DNA of 64,000 bases from an uncultured Lachnospiraceae bacterium (GCA_910579395.1 CAJTUC010000008.1:1-64000); one strand, 5' to 3'; shown: positions 24,086-32,900, numbered from the stretch's first letter. Numbers and translations: made by a program. The notes: generated from the sequence alone by a model not told the origin.

Positions 24086-25873
24086 ATGGAAGTAAAAGAA
24101 AAAATTAAAATGCTGCAGGAGAAGATGAAAGAGGAGCGGATAGATTATTATCTGATTCCGACGGCAGATTATCATAATTCGGAGTATGTGAATGATTACT
24201 TCAAAGTGCGGGAATATTTTTCTGGCTTTACGGGTTCCAACGGCACGCTGTTGGTCAGCCGGACAGAGGCCGGTCTCTGGACGGACGGGCGGTATTTTAT
24301 TCAGGCGGAAAAGGAACTGAGCGGAAGCGGCATTACACTGTTTCGGATGCAGGAAGAGGGTGTGCCGACGATTCCGGAGTATCTTGCACAACATATGCAG
24401 GAAAAAGAGGCACTTGGTTTTGACGGGAGAGTTGTCACCGCTTCTTATGGCAAAAAGCTGGAAAAGGCATTGCAGGATAAGAATGTCGTCTTTTGCTATG
24501 AAAAAGATCTTGCGGGAAGTTTATGGACGGACAGACCGGAAATGCCGGGGAATCCCGTTTCGGTCCTTCCGGAGGAAATCTGCGGTTTGAGCGCGGCACA
24601 GAAGCTTGCGCAGGTCAGGGAGAAAATGAAGGAGCAGAATTGTACGGCGCATCTGCTCGCGAAACTGGATGATCTGATGTGGCTTCTGAATATCCGTGGA
24701 AAAGATGTGGCATATAATCCCGTAGCCTTATCCTATGGCTTTTTTACGATGACGGATGCTTGGCTGTTCATTCAGGAGCGGGCGGTCAGCGACGAACTAC
24801 GTGAATATGCTTTGAAATACGGAATTACGTTGAAAAAATATGATGAGATTACGACGTTCCTAAAAACGGTGACGGCAGAAAGAGTATTGTTTGATGAAGA
24901 TAATGTAAGTTATGCACTGTACCGGATTCTGCGTGAAAAAACAGAACTTTCTTTGGATGCCAATCCCACCGAAAAATTAAAAGCCGTAAAAAATCCGGTG
25001 GAACTCTCCCATATGGAAGAGGTATATTTAAAAGACAGCGTCGCATTGACAAAATTTATTTACTGGGTAAAGAAAAATATCGGAAAAATACCGATGAATG
25101 AGTATTCGGCGGCGATGTATCTGGATAATTTGAGAAGAGAAGTTGACGGCTTTTTGGATCTGTCTTTCCCGACCATCAGCGGTTATAAAGAAAATGCGGC
25201 CATGATGCATTATGAGGCAACGGAGTCGGAGAATAAAGAACTGGAAGCCGAGGGAATGCTCTTAGTGGATTCCGGCGGCCAGTATATGGGCGGTACGACG
25301 GATGTAACGAGAACGATCGTGCTCGGTGAGATCAGCGAAGAAATCAAGAAACATTTTACGGCAGTAACGGTCGGTATGCTCAGACTTACCGCGGCCAGAT
25401 TTTTGTATGGCTGTACGGGCAGAAATCTGGATATTCTGGCGAGAGAGGCCGTCTGGAATCTGAACATCGATTACAAATGTGGTACGGGACATGGTATCGG
25501 CTATATCCTGAATGTCCATGAAGGTCCGCAGAACATCAGATGGCGGTATACGGATACAATGAAAGAAGCCGTTATTGAGGCCGGTATGGTAATCTCCAAC
25601 GAGCCGGGCGTGTATAAAGAAGGCAGCCACGGAATCCGTACGGAAAATATCATCGTGGCTAAAAATGGAGAGAAGAATGGAGATGGTCAGTTCATGTATT
25701 TTGACACACTGACTTATGTACCGATCGACCTTTGCGGAATCGAGCCTTCTTATATGCAGGATGTGGATATTCAGAGACTGAATGCCTATCATAAGGCTGT
25801 TTATGAAAAAGTGAGCCCTTATCTGAATGAGGAAGAGCGAGACTGGCTGAAACAGGCGACGGCATCCGTTTGA
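24086..25873 (+). CDS. Xaa-Pro aminopeptidase (M24B)
   Basis: A 595-residue aminopeptidase P-type metalloenzyme, removing N-terminal residues next to proline. It has the three-domain long form: two creatinase-like N-terminal domains (residues about 5-300), then the pita-bread catalytic domain. Metal ligands are in VDSGGQYMGGTTDVTRT (Asp, Asp), GTGHGIGYILNVHEGP (His), SNEPGVYKEGSHGIRTEN (Glu, Glu). The C-terminal M24_C part (YVPIDLCGIEPSYM) is present. The start at 24086 follows taggatt. Confidence 0.93.
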   Translation: MEVKEKIKMLQEKMKEERIDYYLIPTADYHNSEYVNDYFKVREYFSGFTGSNGTLLVSRTEAGLWTDGRYFIQAEKELSGSGITLFRMQEEGVPTIPEYLAQHMQEKEALGFDGRVVTASYGKKLEKALQDKNVVFCYEKDLAGSLWTDRPEMPGNPVSVLPEEICGLSAAQKLAQVREKMKEQNCTAHLLAKLDDLMWLLNIRGKDVAYNPVALSYGFFTMTDAWLFIQERAVSDELREYALKYGITLKKYDEITTFLKTVTAERVLFDEDNVSYALYRILREKTELSLDANPTEKLKAVKNPVELSHMEEVYLKDSVALTKFIYWVKKNIGKIPMNEYSAAMYLDNLRREVDGFLDLSFPTISGYKENAAMMHYEATESENKELEAEGMLLVDSGGQYMGGTTDVTRTIVLGEISEEIKKHFTAVTVGMLRLTAARFLYGCTGRNLDILAREAVWNLNIDYKCGTGHGIGYILNVHEGPQNIRWRYTDTMKEAVIEAGMVISNEPGVYKEGSHGIRTENIIVAKNGEKNGDGQFMYFDTLTYVPIDLCGIEPSYMQDVDIQRLNAYHKAVYEKVSPYLNEEERDWLKQATASV

Positions 25874-25911
25874 ATAAGTTCTGTTCGAGAACAAAAATAA
25901 TTGAGGTATCC

Positions 25912-26244
25912 ATGAAATTTTATAAGAATCTGTATATCGGTGATACTATTAAAAAGCCGAATAAAGTAAAGAGAAAAATAAGACACCATGCAAAGCAGTT
26001 GAAAGTATACGTGATTCTGCTGGCATCGGGCAGCAATCAGCTTGAAATATGTCATAGCCTCCTGTTGGAACAGCCTTATTACCATAAGAAAGAAAATACA
26101 CCCTATATTATCGGTATTGCAGGAAATTATGAAGAAGCGGTCGCACTGATCTGCCGGATTACGCAGGAAGCGGTAACGCAGAACGGGGATGCCGATCTGA
26201 AACGGTATCTGTTTCCGGAAACTCAGGAAGTAAGAAAGGCATGA
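25912..26244 (+). CDS. Small conserved protein, unknown
   Basis: A 110-residue basic protein. The ATG at 25912 is chosen (ttgaggtatcc before it); the open frame extends to a TTG overlapping the preceding stop. The pattern KVYVILLASGSNQLEICHSL and IIGIAGNYEEAVALICRI suggests an alpha/beta fold. I do not recognise the family. It sits between the aminopeptidase gene and the ytfI-gerW pair, and the next gene starts seven bases later. Confidence 0.55.
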   Translation: MKFYKNLYIGDTIKKPNKVKRKIRHHAKQLKVYVILLASGSNQLEICHSLLLEQPYYHKKENTPYIIGIAGNYEEAVALICRITQEAVTQNGDADLKRYLFPETQEVRKA

Positions 26245-26251
26245 TTGAGCG

Positions 26252-27301
26252 ATGTTACATATAGTGTTGCTGATTTTAAAAATAATAGGAATCATTCTGG
26301 GAGCATTGCTCGCAGTTCTGCTCATCGGTCTTTGCATTGCGCTGTTTGTACCGGTACGTTATCAGATAGAGGCAGGCCGGACAGAAGCGGAGGGCGCTCC
26401 ACCGATAGAAGCCAGTGTAAAGATTACATGGCTGCTTCATTTGATTAATATCAGGATTCGGTATCCAGCCGATGTTTATCTCAGAGTACGGATTTTCCTG
26501 TTCACTATATTCCGGCTGCCACAGGAGCGAAAGAAAGAGCGCGGCAGGAAAGTGTCTGGTAAGAAAAAGAACGATAAAGAAGAGGCGGCCGGAAAAAGAA
26601 ATAGAAATGATGCGGAAAATGAGCATGGGCGTTCTCAAGAGGTAGAAAGCGGGCGGAATGCAGAAAGCAGCCAGAGCGTAGAAGGCGGGCGGAATGCAGA
26701 AAGCAGCCAGAGCTTAGAAGACGTGGGGAAGGCGGCATCTGTCAGGAGCGAAGCGCAGAAGTCTACGGCGGCAGAATCTATTCAGAAATTGGAATCCGTT
26801 CAGGAACCGGGGCATGAAAAGCAGAAAATTCCTTTTCTAAAGAAGCTGAAAAAAAAGCTCGTACAGATTCGAAGAATCTTTCAAAAGATTTGGTACACAT
26901 TGACCGGAATCTGTGATAAAATAAAAACAATATGGGAAAATATAGAATACTATACGGATATTTTGCGGAGCGATACCTTTAAACAGGCATTTTCGCTTTG
27001 CAAGGACGAATTGTTTTCGATTTTTTCTTATATCAGACCACGAAAGTTTCAGGCCGATTTAACAGTTGGCATGGATGACCCGGCGGCTACGGGGAAAATT
27101 CTTTCTTATTATGGAATGCTGTATCCGTTCATCGGAAGCTGCGTGAACGTAATTCCGGACTTTGAGAGAAAGCGGATGGAAGGCACTGTTTTTATCAAAG
27201 GAAAAATCAGGCTGTTCAATTTTATCAAGGCAGCGCTCCGCATTTATTTTAATAAAGATATCAGAAAATTGCTCAAGTTGTTCAAGAAGGAGGATTTATA
27301 A
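26252..27301 (+). CDS. DUF2953 (YtfI-like) membrane protein
   Basis: A 349-residue protein with one N-terminal transmembrane segment (residues 3-30, IVLLILKIIGIILGALLAVL) and a YtfI-type C-terminal region (DILRSDTFKQAFSLCKDELF, then VGMDDPAATGKILSYYGM). Between them is a charged, low-complexity linker (residues about 95-190) with a tandem repeat of GRNAESSQS. In Bacillus subtilis ytfI is next to ytfJ, and here it is directly followed by the ytfJ/gerW homologue (ATG one base after the stop), which supports the call. A sporulation role is inferred from that pairing. Confidence 0.78.
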   Translation: MLHIVLLILKIIGIILGALLAVLLIGLCIALFVPVRYQIEAGRTEAEGAPPIEASVKITWLLHLINIRIRYPADVYLRVRIFLFTIFRLPQERKKERGRKVSGKKKNDKEEAAGKRNRNDAENEHGRSQEVESGRNAESSQSVEGGRNAESSQSLEDVGKAASVRSEAQKSTAAESIQKLESVQEPGHEKQKIPFLKKLKKKLVQIRRIFQKIWYTLTGICDKIKTIWENIEYYTDILRSDTFKQAFSLCKDELFSIFSYIRPRKFQADLTVGMDDPAATGKILSYYGMLYPFIGSCVNVIPDFERKRMEGTVFIKGKIRLFNFIKAALRIYFNKDIRKLLKLFKKEDL

Positions 27302-27694
27302 ATGGCAGATAATAATTTTACCGGCGTAATCGAATCTTTGATGAAAGGGATGAATGCGGTACTGTCTACGAAGACTGTGGTAGGCGAGGCGACGCAGATT
27401 GGGGATACCATTATCCTTCCGCTCGTGGATGTAACGTTTGGCGTTGGTGCAGGAGCCAGTGCGGGGGATAAGAAAAATGGCGGCGCAGGCGGTTTTTCTG
27501 CGAAAATGAGCCCCAGTGCGGTGCTTGTCATCAAAAATGGTTCCACAAAACTTGTGAATATCAAGAATCAGGATATGGTCACAAAAGTAATCGATATGAT
27601 CCCTGATATTGTGGATAAATTTACGGCGCCGAAAGAGGAAATGATTGAGGACGATGCTGCGGTGGATATTGCATTTCCGGAAGAGAACAAATAG
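27302..27694 (+). CDS. gerW: GerW family sporulation protein (YtfJ)
   Basis: A 130-residue protein matching GerW/YtfJ, a forespore protein needed for spore germination in Bacillus. Diagnostic segments are STKTVVGEATQIGDTIILPL (residues about 21-40), VDVTFGVGAGASAG and GGAGGFSAKMSPSAVLVI. The C-terminus is acidic (DDAAVDIAFPEENK). It immediately follows the ytfI-like gene, as in Bacillus. It is one of the clearest signs that the host forms spores. Confidence 0.93.
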   Translation: MADNNFTGVIESLMKGMNAVLSTKTVVGEATQIGDTIILPLVDVTFGVGAGASAGDKKNGGAGGFSAKMSPSAVLVIKNGSTKLVNIKNQDMVTKVIDMIPDIVDKFTAPKEEMIEDDAAVDIAFPEENK

Positions 27695-27740
27695 AAAATA
27701 ACTGCATATAATAAATAAAAGGCATAAGCAGGGAGAATTT

Positions 27741-27881
27741 ATGAAAAAGATGATTGGCCTTGTAGCGCTTTGCGTTGCGAGTGGGATGCTGTTTATGCTT
27801 TTTATGACGAATCGGTTCATTGGACTGATTCTGATCATATTGCTGTTGTTGATCGGTTATAATTTTTTCTGTTGCGATTGA
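27741..27881 (+). CDS. 46-aa hydrophobic peptide
   Basis: A 46-codon ORF with an ATG at 27741 and agggaga before it. The product is almost entirely two hydrophobic helices (LVALCVASGMLFMLFM and FIGLILIILLLLIGYNFF) ending in CCD. It lies between gerW and the J-domain gene in the same direction. Small membrane peptides are common in sporulation clusters, but no family is recognised. Confidence 0.5.
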   Translation: MKKMIGLVALCVASGMLFMLFMTNRFIGLILIILLLLIGYNFFCCD

Positions 27882-27904
27882 TTTTGGGAGGAAATAGAAG
27901 CATT

Positions 27905-28663
27905 ATGGATGAGGAAATACTGGGAACGGCGTATGTCAATGAGGATATGCCGGAAGATGATAAAGTGCCGGAAGATATGGAAAAAGAAGATAATATAAAT
28001 ACGATAGAAAAAAATACAATAGAAAAAAATACAGTAGAAAAAAATATGACAGAAAAAGAGGCATGGGAGAGAAAAACATCGGAAGAGGAGATGTCAGAGA
28101 AAGAGACGACGGAAGAAACGACAGCAGAAACGCTGGAAGAAGCGTTGGAGGACGCAGTTTCGGAAAAGGAGCTGAACAAATTGAAATCCTGGCTTTTTAA
28201 AGAAAATGTCAGGATTATCTCTGCTGCAAAGGAACTGGAGCAGATGCAGGAACAGTTCCGGGAAGAGAAAGAACAGTTCCGGGAAGAGATGAAAGCGTTG
28301 AACCGCAGGATGGCAGCTGAGCGGCAGCGTTTAAAGGATGATAATCTTTTCTTTGAAAAAAAGATGGAAATTTTAAAAGGCGGTTTTACGGAACTTGATA
28401 TGGACAGGCGTCGCCTTGAGAAGGAATGGGCCAGACTGGAAGCGCAGAAAGAAGTCATGCAGCAGCCTGTTTACAGCAGCGGACGAGATGTTTCCGATTT
28501 GTTCCAGGGTGTGAAAAATCCGCTCGCGTTGAAGAAGCGGTATAAGGATCTGATTAAGATATTCCATCCGGACAATGTGGCCGGAGATAAGGAAATGATT
28601 CAGAAGATCAATATAGAATATGAAAATTTGAGACATGATTTCGATATCGGGAGATGGGCATAG
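27905..28663 (+). CDS. J-domain protein with long coiled coil
   Basis: A 252-residue protein, started at 27905 behind gggaggaaat. Residues 1-85 are acidic low-complexity with repeats of the type NTIEKNTIEKNTVEKN, caused by 18-bp DNA repeats near 27995-28050. Residues about 90-190 form a coiled coil (two copies of REEKEQFREE-like sequence). The C-terminal 50 residues are a minimal J-domain with HPD in KDLIKIFHPDNVAGDKEMI, so it may recruit DnaK to a target held by the coiled coil. Its partner is unknown. Confidence 0.7.
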   Translation: MDEEILGTAYVNEDMPEDDKVPEDMEKEDNINTIEKNTIEKNTVEKNMTEKEAWERKTSEEEMSEKETTEETTAETLEEALEDAVSEKELNKLKSWLFKENVRIISAAKELEQMQEQFREEKEQFREEMKALNRRMAAERQRLKDDNLFFEKKMEILKGGFTELDMDRRRLEKEWARLEAQKEVMQQPVYSSGRDVSDLFQGVKNPLALKKRYKDLIKIFHPDNVAGDKEMIQKINIEYENLRHDFDIGRWA

Positions 28664-28704
28664 AAGATTTCCCGATATTTTTCTGTCAGAGAGTGAATAT
28701 ATGC

Positions 28705-28740
28705 AAAAAGACCAGATGCAATAATGCATTGGCCTTTTTC
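28705..28740. terminator. Bidirectional terminator between J-domain gene and rpmB
   Basis: aaaaagaccagatgca (28705-28720) pairs with tgcattggcctttt (28725 onward), one or two mismatches, with A-run before and T-run after. It serves both convergent genes. Confidence 0.75.
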
Positions 28741-28780
28741 TTTTTCATTCTGATTTGTAACATTCGCTGATAATCCGAAA

Positions 28781-28966
28781 CTACGCTCTTTCAACTTTAC
28801 CGGATTTCAGGCACTGGGTACATACATGTAATTTTTTGGATGCTCCATTCACTTTGCATTTAACATTCTGTACATTAGAATTCCAAATTCTGTTAGATCT
28901 TCTATGAGAATGGCTTACGTTGTTTCCGAAATGAGCGCCCTTACCACAAATATCACATTTAGCCAT
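28781..28966 (-). CDS. rpmB: 50S ribosomal protein L28
   Basis: A 61-residue L28 protein. The start at 28966 follows a perfect ggaggtg site. The sequence MAKCDICGKGAHFGNNVSHS and KLHVCTQCLKSGKVERA shows the zinc-binding form with four Cys (CxxC ... CxxC). It is a single gene with its own leader, as in many Clostridia. Expected in the large ribosomal subunit. Confidence 0.96.
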   Translation of the reverse strand: MAKCDICGKGAHFGNNVSHSHRRSNRIWNSNVQNVKCKVNGASKKLHVCTQCLKSGKVERA

Positions 28967-29119
28967 CTTTGCACCTCCTGACAATATATATTCAAATTCT
29001 TTTTCTGCGTAAACAACATTTGTATAATAGCAGAAATAGGAAAAGATTGCAAGTAAAAATTAAGAAACTTTTCAGAACTTTTCAAATTTTTTCAAAAAAG
29101 AAAAAACCGTTTCTTAATA

Positions 29120-29148
29120 TTGACTTTTAAAGGTGATTTTGAGATAAT
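29120..29148 (+). promoter_or_regulatory. Promoter of pckA
   Basis: TTGACT (29120-29125), 17-base spacer, GATAAT (29143-29148). About 100 bases of leader follow before the start, with aaggagg at 29237-29243. The AT-rich stretch upstream (29040-29115, repeated cttttca) may be an UP element. Confidence 0.7.
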
Positions 29149-29250
29149 ATATCCGATGTGCCGGACTGATTGGTACATGTTATGCGAATAGCGGAGAGCC
29201 GGACGGCTTTTCCGTTAAATAAATAATATAACTTTCAAGGAGGATATGTC

Positions 29251-30966
29251 ATGTCAACAAAAGCGAATTACAAGATTGACGAAATCGGTAAAGGCAAAGT
29301 CGGTTTTTCAAAGACACGTTCCATTATCGAAGCGGCTTTCTACGGCAATAACGTAGTTAAGGTCAACACATTAAAAGAGGCTTATAATCTGGCGAAGAAT
29401 TCACCGGGAACAATCGTTACCGATATGCCGATCAAAGATGGAGAAACCTTTGGTCTTGATGCTGACGCAAAAGTTCTGTTATTCAACGATGGTGCCGTAA
29501 CAGGCCGTTACGCAGCAGCACGCCGTATCAAAGGCGAGCCTGGCGTTGATGAAACAAAGCTTGATAAGGTAGTTATGGACGCTGTCTATGAGACACGCTG
29601 GAAAACAATGTATCATGCAGAGTGTTTCGTAGGTCTTGACCCTGAATTTATGGCAAAAGCACACCTTCTGATTCCGGAAGGAGAAGAGAACCTGCTTTAC
29701 AACTGGATGATCAACTTCCAGTATATGTCCGATGAATATGTGAAGATGTATAAGAAATCTCAGCCGATTGGCGATGGCAAAGAGCCTGATATCTATATCT
29801 TCTCAGATCCCCAGTGGGCTCCTCACGAGGCTCCTGATGTTGATTACAGCTGCCTGAGCGATCCGCTTACACTTTGCTATTTCGATACAAACGAAAACTG
29901 TGCAGCAATCCTCGGTATGAAATATTTTGGTGAGCACAAAAAGGGTACCCTGACAATGGCATGGGCACTGGCTAACAGAAACGGTTATGCTTCCTGCCAC
30001 GGCGGACAGAAAGAATACTTACTTCCGGACGGCAAGAAATTCGTTGCATCCGTATATGGTCTGTCAGGTTCCGGTAAATCTACTCTGACGCATGCAAAAC
30101 ATGGCGGAAAATATGAAATCAAAGTTCTTCATGACGATGCTTTCATCATTAATACAGATACTTGTGCATCCGTTGCACTGGAGCCTACTTATTTTGATAA
30201 GACTGCGGACTATCCGACAGGCTGCCCGGACAACGAATATCTGTTATCCGCTCAGAACTGCTCCTGTACGCTGGACAGCGAAGGCAAGATTCAGCTTGTA
30301 ACAGAAGATATCAGAAATGGTAACGGACGTGCTATCAAATCCAAACTCTGGTCTCCGAACCGTGTGGATAAGATTGATGCTCCTGTTAACGCAATCTTCT
30401 GGATTATGAAAGACCCGACAATTCCGCCGGTAGTAAAATTGAACGGTTCCGCACTCGCATCCGTAATGGGCGCTACGCTGGCAACCAAGACATCTACCGC
30501 AGAGCGTGTTGCTGCTGGTACAGACTTAAATGCAATCCGTATCGTACCTTATGCAAACCCGTTCAGAACTTATCCTCTGGTAAATGACTATGAGAAGTTC
30601 AAGAAACTCGTTGAAGAGAAGAACGTAGCCTGCTATATCGTAAATACAGGCGATTTCATGGGCGAAAAGGTTAAACCGGCTGATACGCTTGGTATCCTCG
30701 AGACAATCGTAGAAGGCAGAGCGAACTTCGAGAAATGGGGCAACTTCGATGATATCGAGATCATGAACACATGGGACGGCCAGACAGAAGGCTTCAAGAA
30801 CTTCAAAGCAGACTTGAATGATGCTGATTACAAGGCACAGTTAAAGGCAGCTATGGATACTCGTGTGAAAGCAGTGAAAGATTTCGCAGAGAAGAAGGAA
30901 GGTTATGACAAGCTTCCGGATGAGGCTCTTGCAGCTCTCCAGAAACTGGTTGACGCTTTGAACTAA
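29251..30966 (+). CDS. pckA: Phosphoenolpyruvate carboxykinase (ATP)
   Basis: A 571-residue ATP-type PEP carboxykinase, interconverting oxaloacetate and PEP. The kinase-1a/P-loop is GLSGSGKSTLTH (near residue 272). Other active-site parts are VLHDDAFIINTD (metal and substrate), YASCHGGQKEYLLPDG and TSTAERVAAGTDL. The codon use is strongly biased and even (a highly expressed gene). In gut anaerobes it often runs in the carboxylating direction to make oxaloacetate. A terminator and a group II intron remnant follow. Confidence 0.94.
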   Translation: MSTKANYKIDEIGKGKVGFSKTRSIIEAAFYGNNVVKVNTLKEAYNLAKNSPGTIVTDMPIKDGETFGLDADAKVLLFNDGAVTGRYAAARRIKGEPGVDETKLDKVVMDAVYETRWKTMYHAECFVGLDPEFMAKAHLLIPEGEENLLYNWMINFQYMSDEYVKMYKKSQPIGDGKEPDIYIFSDPQWAPHEAPDVDYSCLSDPLTLCYFDTNENCAAILGMKYFGEHKKGTLTMAWALANRNGYASCHGGQKEYLLPDGKKFVASVYGLSGSGKSTLTHAKHGGKYEIKVLHDDAFIINTDTCASVALEPTYFDKTADYPTGCPDNEYLLSAQNCSCTLDSEGKIQLVTEDIRNGNGRAIKSKLWSPNRVDKIDAPVNAIFWIMKDPTIPPVVKLNGSALASVMGATLATKTSTAERVAAGTDLNAIRIVPYANPFRTYPLVNDYEKFKKLVEEKNVACYIVNTGDFMGEKVKPADTLGILETIVEGRANFEKWGNFDDIEIMNTWDGQTEGFKNFKADLNDADYKAQLKAAMDTRVKAVKDFAEKKEGYDKLPDEALAALQKLVDALN

Positions 30967-31030
30967 TCAGGCCTGACTGCTTGATAAGGTTCTTATCGAT
31001 GCGATATTGTAGTATAGAGTAATGAATGAG

Positions 31031-31066
31031 AAAAAGGGATATATGGTTATCATATATCTCTTTTTT
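31031..31066 (+). terminator. pckA terminator
   Basis: aaaaagggatatatg (31031-31045) pairs with catatatctcttttt (31051-31065), with a six-T run. It ends a few bases before the intron fragment. Confidence 0.85.
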
Positions 31067-31071
31067 GGTTT

Positions 31072-31420
31072 GCGCGCCATGGGCGCGCTCTAACGGGTGA
31101 AAGTCCTGAACACGCCTAAGCAACGAGGAAGTGTATAGCCGAACAGCAAGGGTGTCCACTGCGAGGTGGAATCTGAAGGAAGCTGTAAGCAAACTCTTGG
31201 TCCGACGAACAGGAACCACATACAAGGCTCGGGAATACGGATAAGTCTGCCAAAAGAGATGAAGTCCCAAAGCTGCCGTGTTGTGATAAACCACAACAGA
31301 ATTTCTTAATTAAGAGAAATTCCGCCTACTCGATTCTGGTATAGACATAATGTATGTGGTATGTCCCAAATGGATAAAAACGCGTGAGGAACCGGTCATA
31401 AAAGACAAAACAGAACAGAA
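31072..31420 (+). mobile_element. Group II intron 5' remnant (no maturase)
   Basis: The stretch gcgcgcc...ggcgcgc, then ggtgaaagtcc (31096-31106), gaggaagtgtatagcc (31125-31140), aatctgaaggaagctg (31170-31185) and gacgaacaggaacc (31205-31218) follows the order of domain I of clostridial group II introns. No maturase ORF and no recognisable domain V or VI come after it; the next gene starts at 31534. So only the 5' part remains. The 3' limit is uncertain: similarity is clear to about 31,260 and vague beyond. An ORF on the other strand here is an artefact of the structured RNA. It sits right after a terminator. Confidence 0.75.
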
Positions 31421-31533
31421 AATGACAGGATTAATATTTCAAAGCGGCCTATACTGACTGTATAAGAAGGATGCTGTATGAAACGGGTTCATGAGCTTCC
31501 GGGATTGATTACAGACAGAGAAGGAGGAACATC

Positions 31534-32451
31534 ATGCGTAATAAAATTTTGAAACATTATTTGCAGACGAGTACATATACCTATGCGGGAACTTATAGAG
31601 AATACTTCCGCTCGCTGCCGGATGAAGTGGCAAAACTCGGCCGTCTGGTCTGCGCACAGGTCATTCATCGTGTCACGCTGCATGAGGGGAATACGAACGC
31701 CAATGCCAAACTACAGTATGGGGATATGACGAAATTTCCGTGGTACAGGATGCGTTGTGAGGACGATATTTTGTTGACGGCTGCGGCTATGACGACGGAG
31801 CTTTTCCGGCTGGACGAGAGAGGATTCGTGCCGGACAGGGAGACAGAAAATAAGATTGTCGTGACCTGCCGCTATGTATCCGTACTGATGAGCGCCATCT
31901 TAAAAGCGAAAAACATTCCCTGCCGTTCCCGAGCCGGTTTTGCGCCTTATTTTCAGCCGGAGAAAAGCATGGACCACTGGATCAATCAATATTGGAGTGC
32001 GGAAGAAGGGAGATGGGTGACGATTGATGCGGATGGATTTTATGATGAGAACGGCATGAATCTGGGCCAATATGACATTGCCGATGGAAAGTTTGATTAT
32101 GCGGCCAAAGCCTGGCTGGATGTGAGAAGCGGCAGTGTGGACGGGACAAAGTTCCTATATGCGGACGGTCTGGGAACCTGTTCGTTAAAGGCGGCCATTC
32201 GGGCATTGTTCTATGATTTTCATGCGTTGATGAACGATGAGATTTCCTATCAGTTTCAACCATGCTATATTGACAATAAATTTGAGCAGCTGACAGAGCA
32301 GGATTTTAAGGAACTCGATGGGCTTGCCAGGCTGCTGTTATCACCGGATGAAAATTTTGATGAACTTGTTCATATCTGGGAAACAAAGAAGAAATACAGA
32401 ATCATGAACAGCCCGCTCGTGGGCGATTATGACAATCTGGGAAGATGGTAA
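31534..32451 (+). CDS. Transglutaminase-like protein
   Basis: A 305-residue protein with a transglutaminase-like core. The Cys/His/Asp triad is probably Cys in VVTCRYVSVLMSAILKAKNI (near residue 112), His in SMDHWINQYW (near 147) and Asp in WVTIDADGF (near 165). There is no signal peptide, so it is cytoplasmic, and the C-terminal half is unassigned. In this superfamily such proteins are more often proteases or amidases than crosslinkers. The start at 31534 follows gaaggagg. Confidence 0.72.
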   Translation: MRNKILKHYLQTSTYTYAGTYREYFRSLPDEVAKLGRLVCAQVIHRVTLHEGNTNANAKLQYGDMTKFPWYRMRCEDDILLTAAAMTTELFRLDERGFVPDRETENKIVVTCRYVSVLMSAILKAKNIPCRSRAGFAPYFQPEKSMDHWINQYWSAEEGRWVTIDADGFYDENGMNLGQYDIADGKFDYAAKAWLDVRSGSVDGTKFLYADGLGTCSLKAAIRALFYDFHALMNDEISYQFQPCYIDNKFEQLTEQDFKELDGLARLLLSPDENFDELVHIWETKKKYRIMNSPLVGDYDNLGRW

Positions 32452-32475
32452 CGGATGTTTTTTCGTGTCAGTATC

Positions 32476-32527
32476 ATTTCGCACCTGCGTCAGTGCAGAA
32501 CTTCGTGCACTGACGCAGGTGCGAAAT
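32476..32527. repeat. Perfect 22-bp inverted repeat
   Basis: The arm at 32476-32497 is the exact complement of 32506-32527, with an eight-base loop (gaacttcg). It is the strongest simple hairpin in the window. No T-run follows, though it lies 25 bases after the transglutaminase-like gene. It may be an mRNA 3'-end stabiliser or a protein-binding site. Confidence 0.85.
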
Positions 32528-32572
32528 ATAATGTGTCGTCAAGATTTGCCAATATGTTTATAGAAATAATGG

Positions 32573-32601
32573 TTGTATTTTTGCAGTGTCTTGGATATAA
32601 T
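32573..32601 (+). promoter_or_regulatory. Promoter of the ncRNA gene
   Basis: TTGTAT (32573-32578), 17-base spacer, TATAAT (32596-32601). The start of transcription would be near 32608, and no ORF with a ribosome site follows. Confidence 0.7.
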
Positions 32602-32607
32602 AGAATT

Positions 32608-32840
32608 AACCTGAGATGCGCGATAATTCTTGTTATTTTGAACCTACAGTTACTTTAAACGGGATTCCTATATCGTCATGTGGATGTCAGGCCTCCGGTC
32701 TATATGGACAGTGTGCAGTGGAAGGCAGAAATATGATTGCGGTTACCCACCTAGCTATTGCTAGGAGTCAAAATACAGGATTCGGCATTTTGGGGCCTTA
32801 TACAAAAGAGGAAGCAGTCATCACGACTGCTTTTTCTTTT
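32608..32840 (+). ncRNA. ssrS: Probable 6S-like regulatory RNA
   Basis: An intergenic transcription unit with its own promoter and a good terminator (aagcagtc/gactgctt at 32812-32832, then tttcttttg) but no translatable ORF. attttga and ccta (32635-32646) pair with tagg and tcaaaat (32762-32774), closing a long irregular rod: cagttactttaaacggg on one side and gcggttacccacc on the other, with a capped middle (gtcaggcctccgg). This rod with an internal bubble is the shape of 6S RNA, which binds sigma-A RNA polymerase. The unit and its termini are well supported; the 6S identity is my recognition of the pattern and needs a covariance search. Confidence 0.55.
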
Positions 32841-32900
32841 GTATGGGTATGGCTGGAAAAGACATCCAAACCCGCAGGTTGAGTAAGAATGGAGATTTAT

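Noticed and set aside
30851..31294. Long minus-strand ORF over the pckA terminator region
   Set aside because: It covers the antisense of a group II intron domain I and a terminator; such ORFs are common false calls and it has no ribosome site.
32455..32882. Short plus-strand ORFs in the gap before the SpoIID gene
   Set aside because: They overlap the palindrome and the ncRNA unit, lack ribosome sites and show no protein-like pattern.
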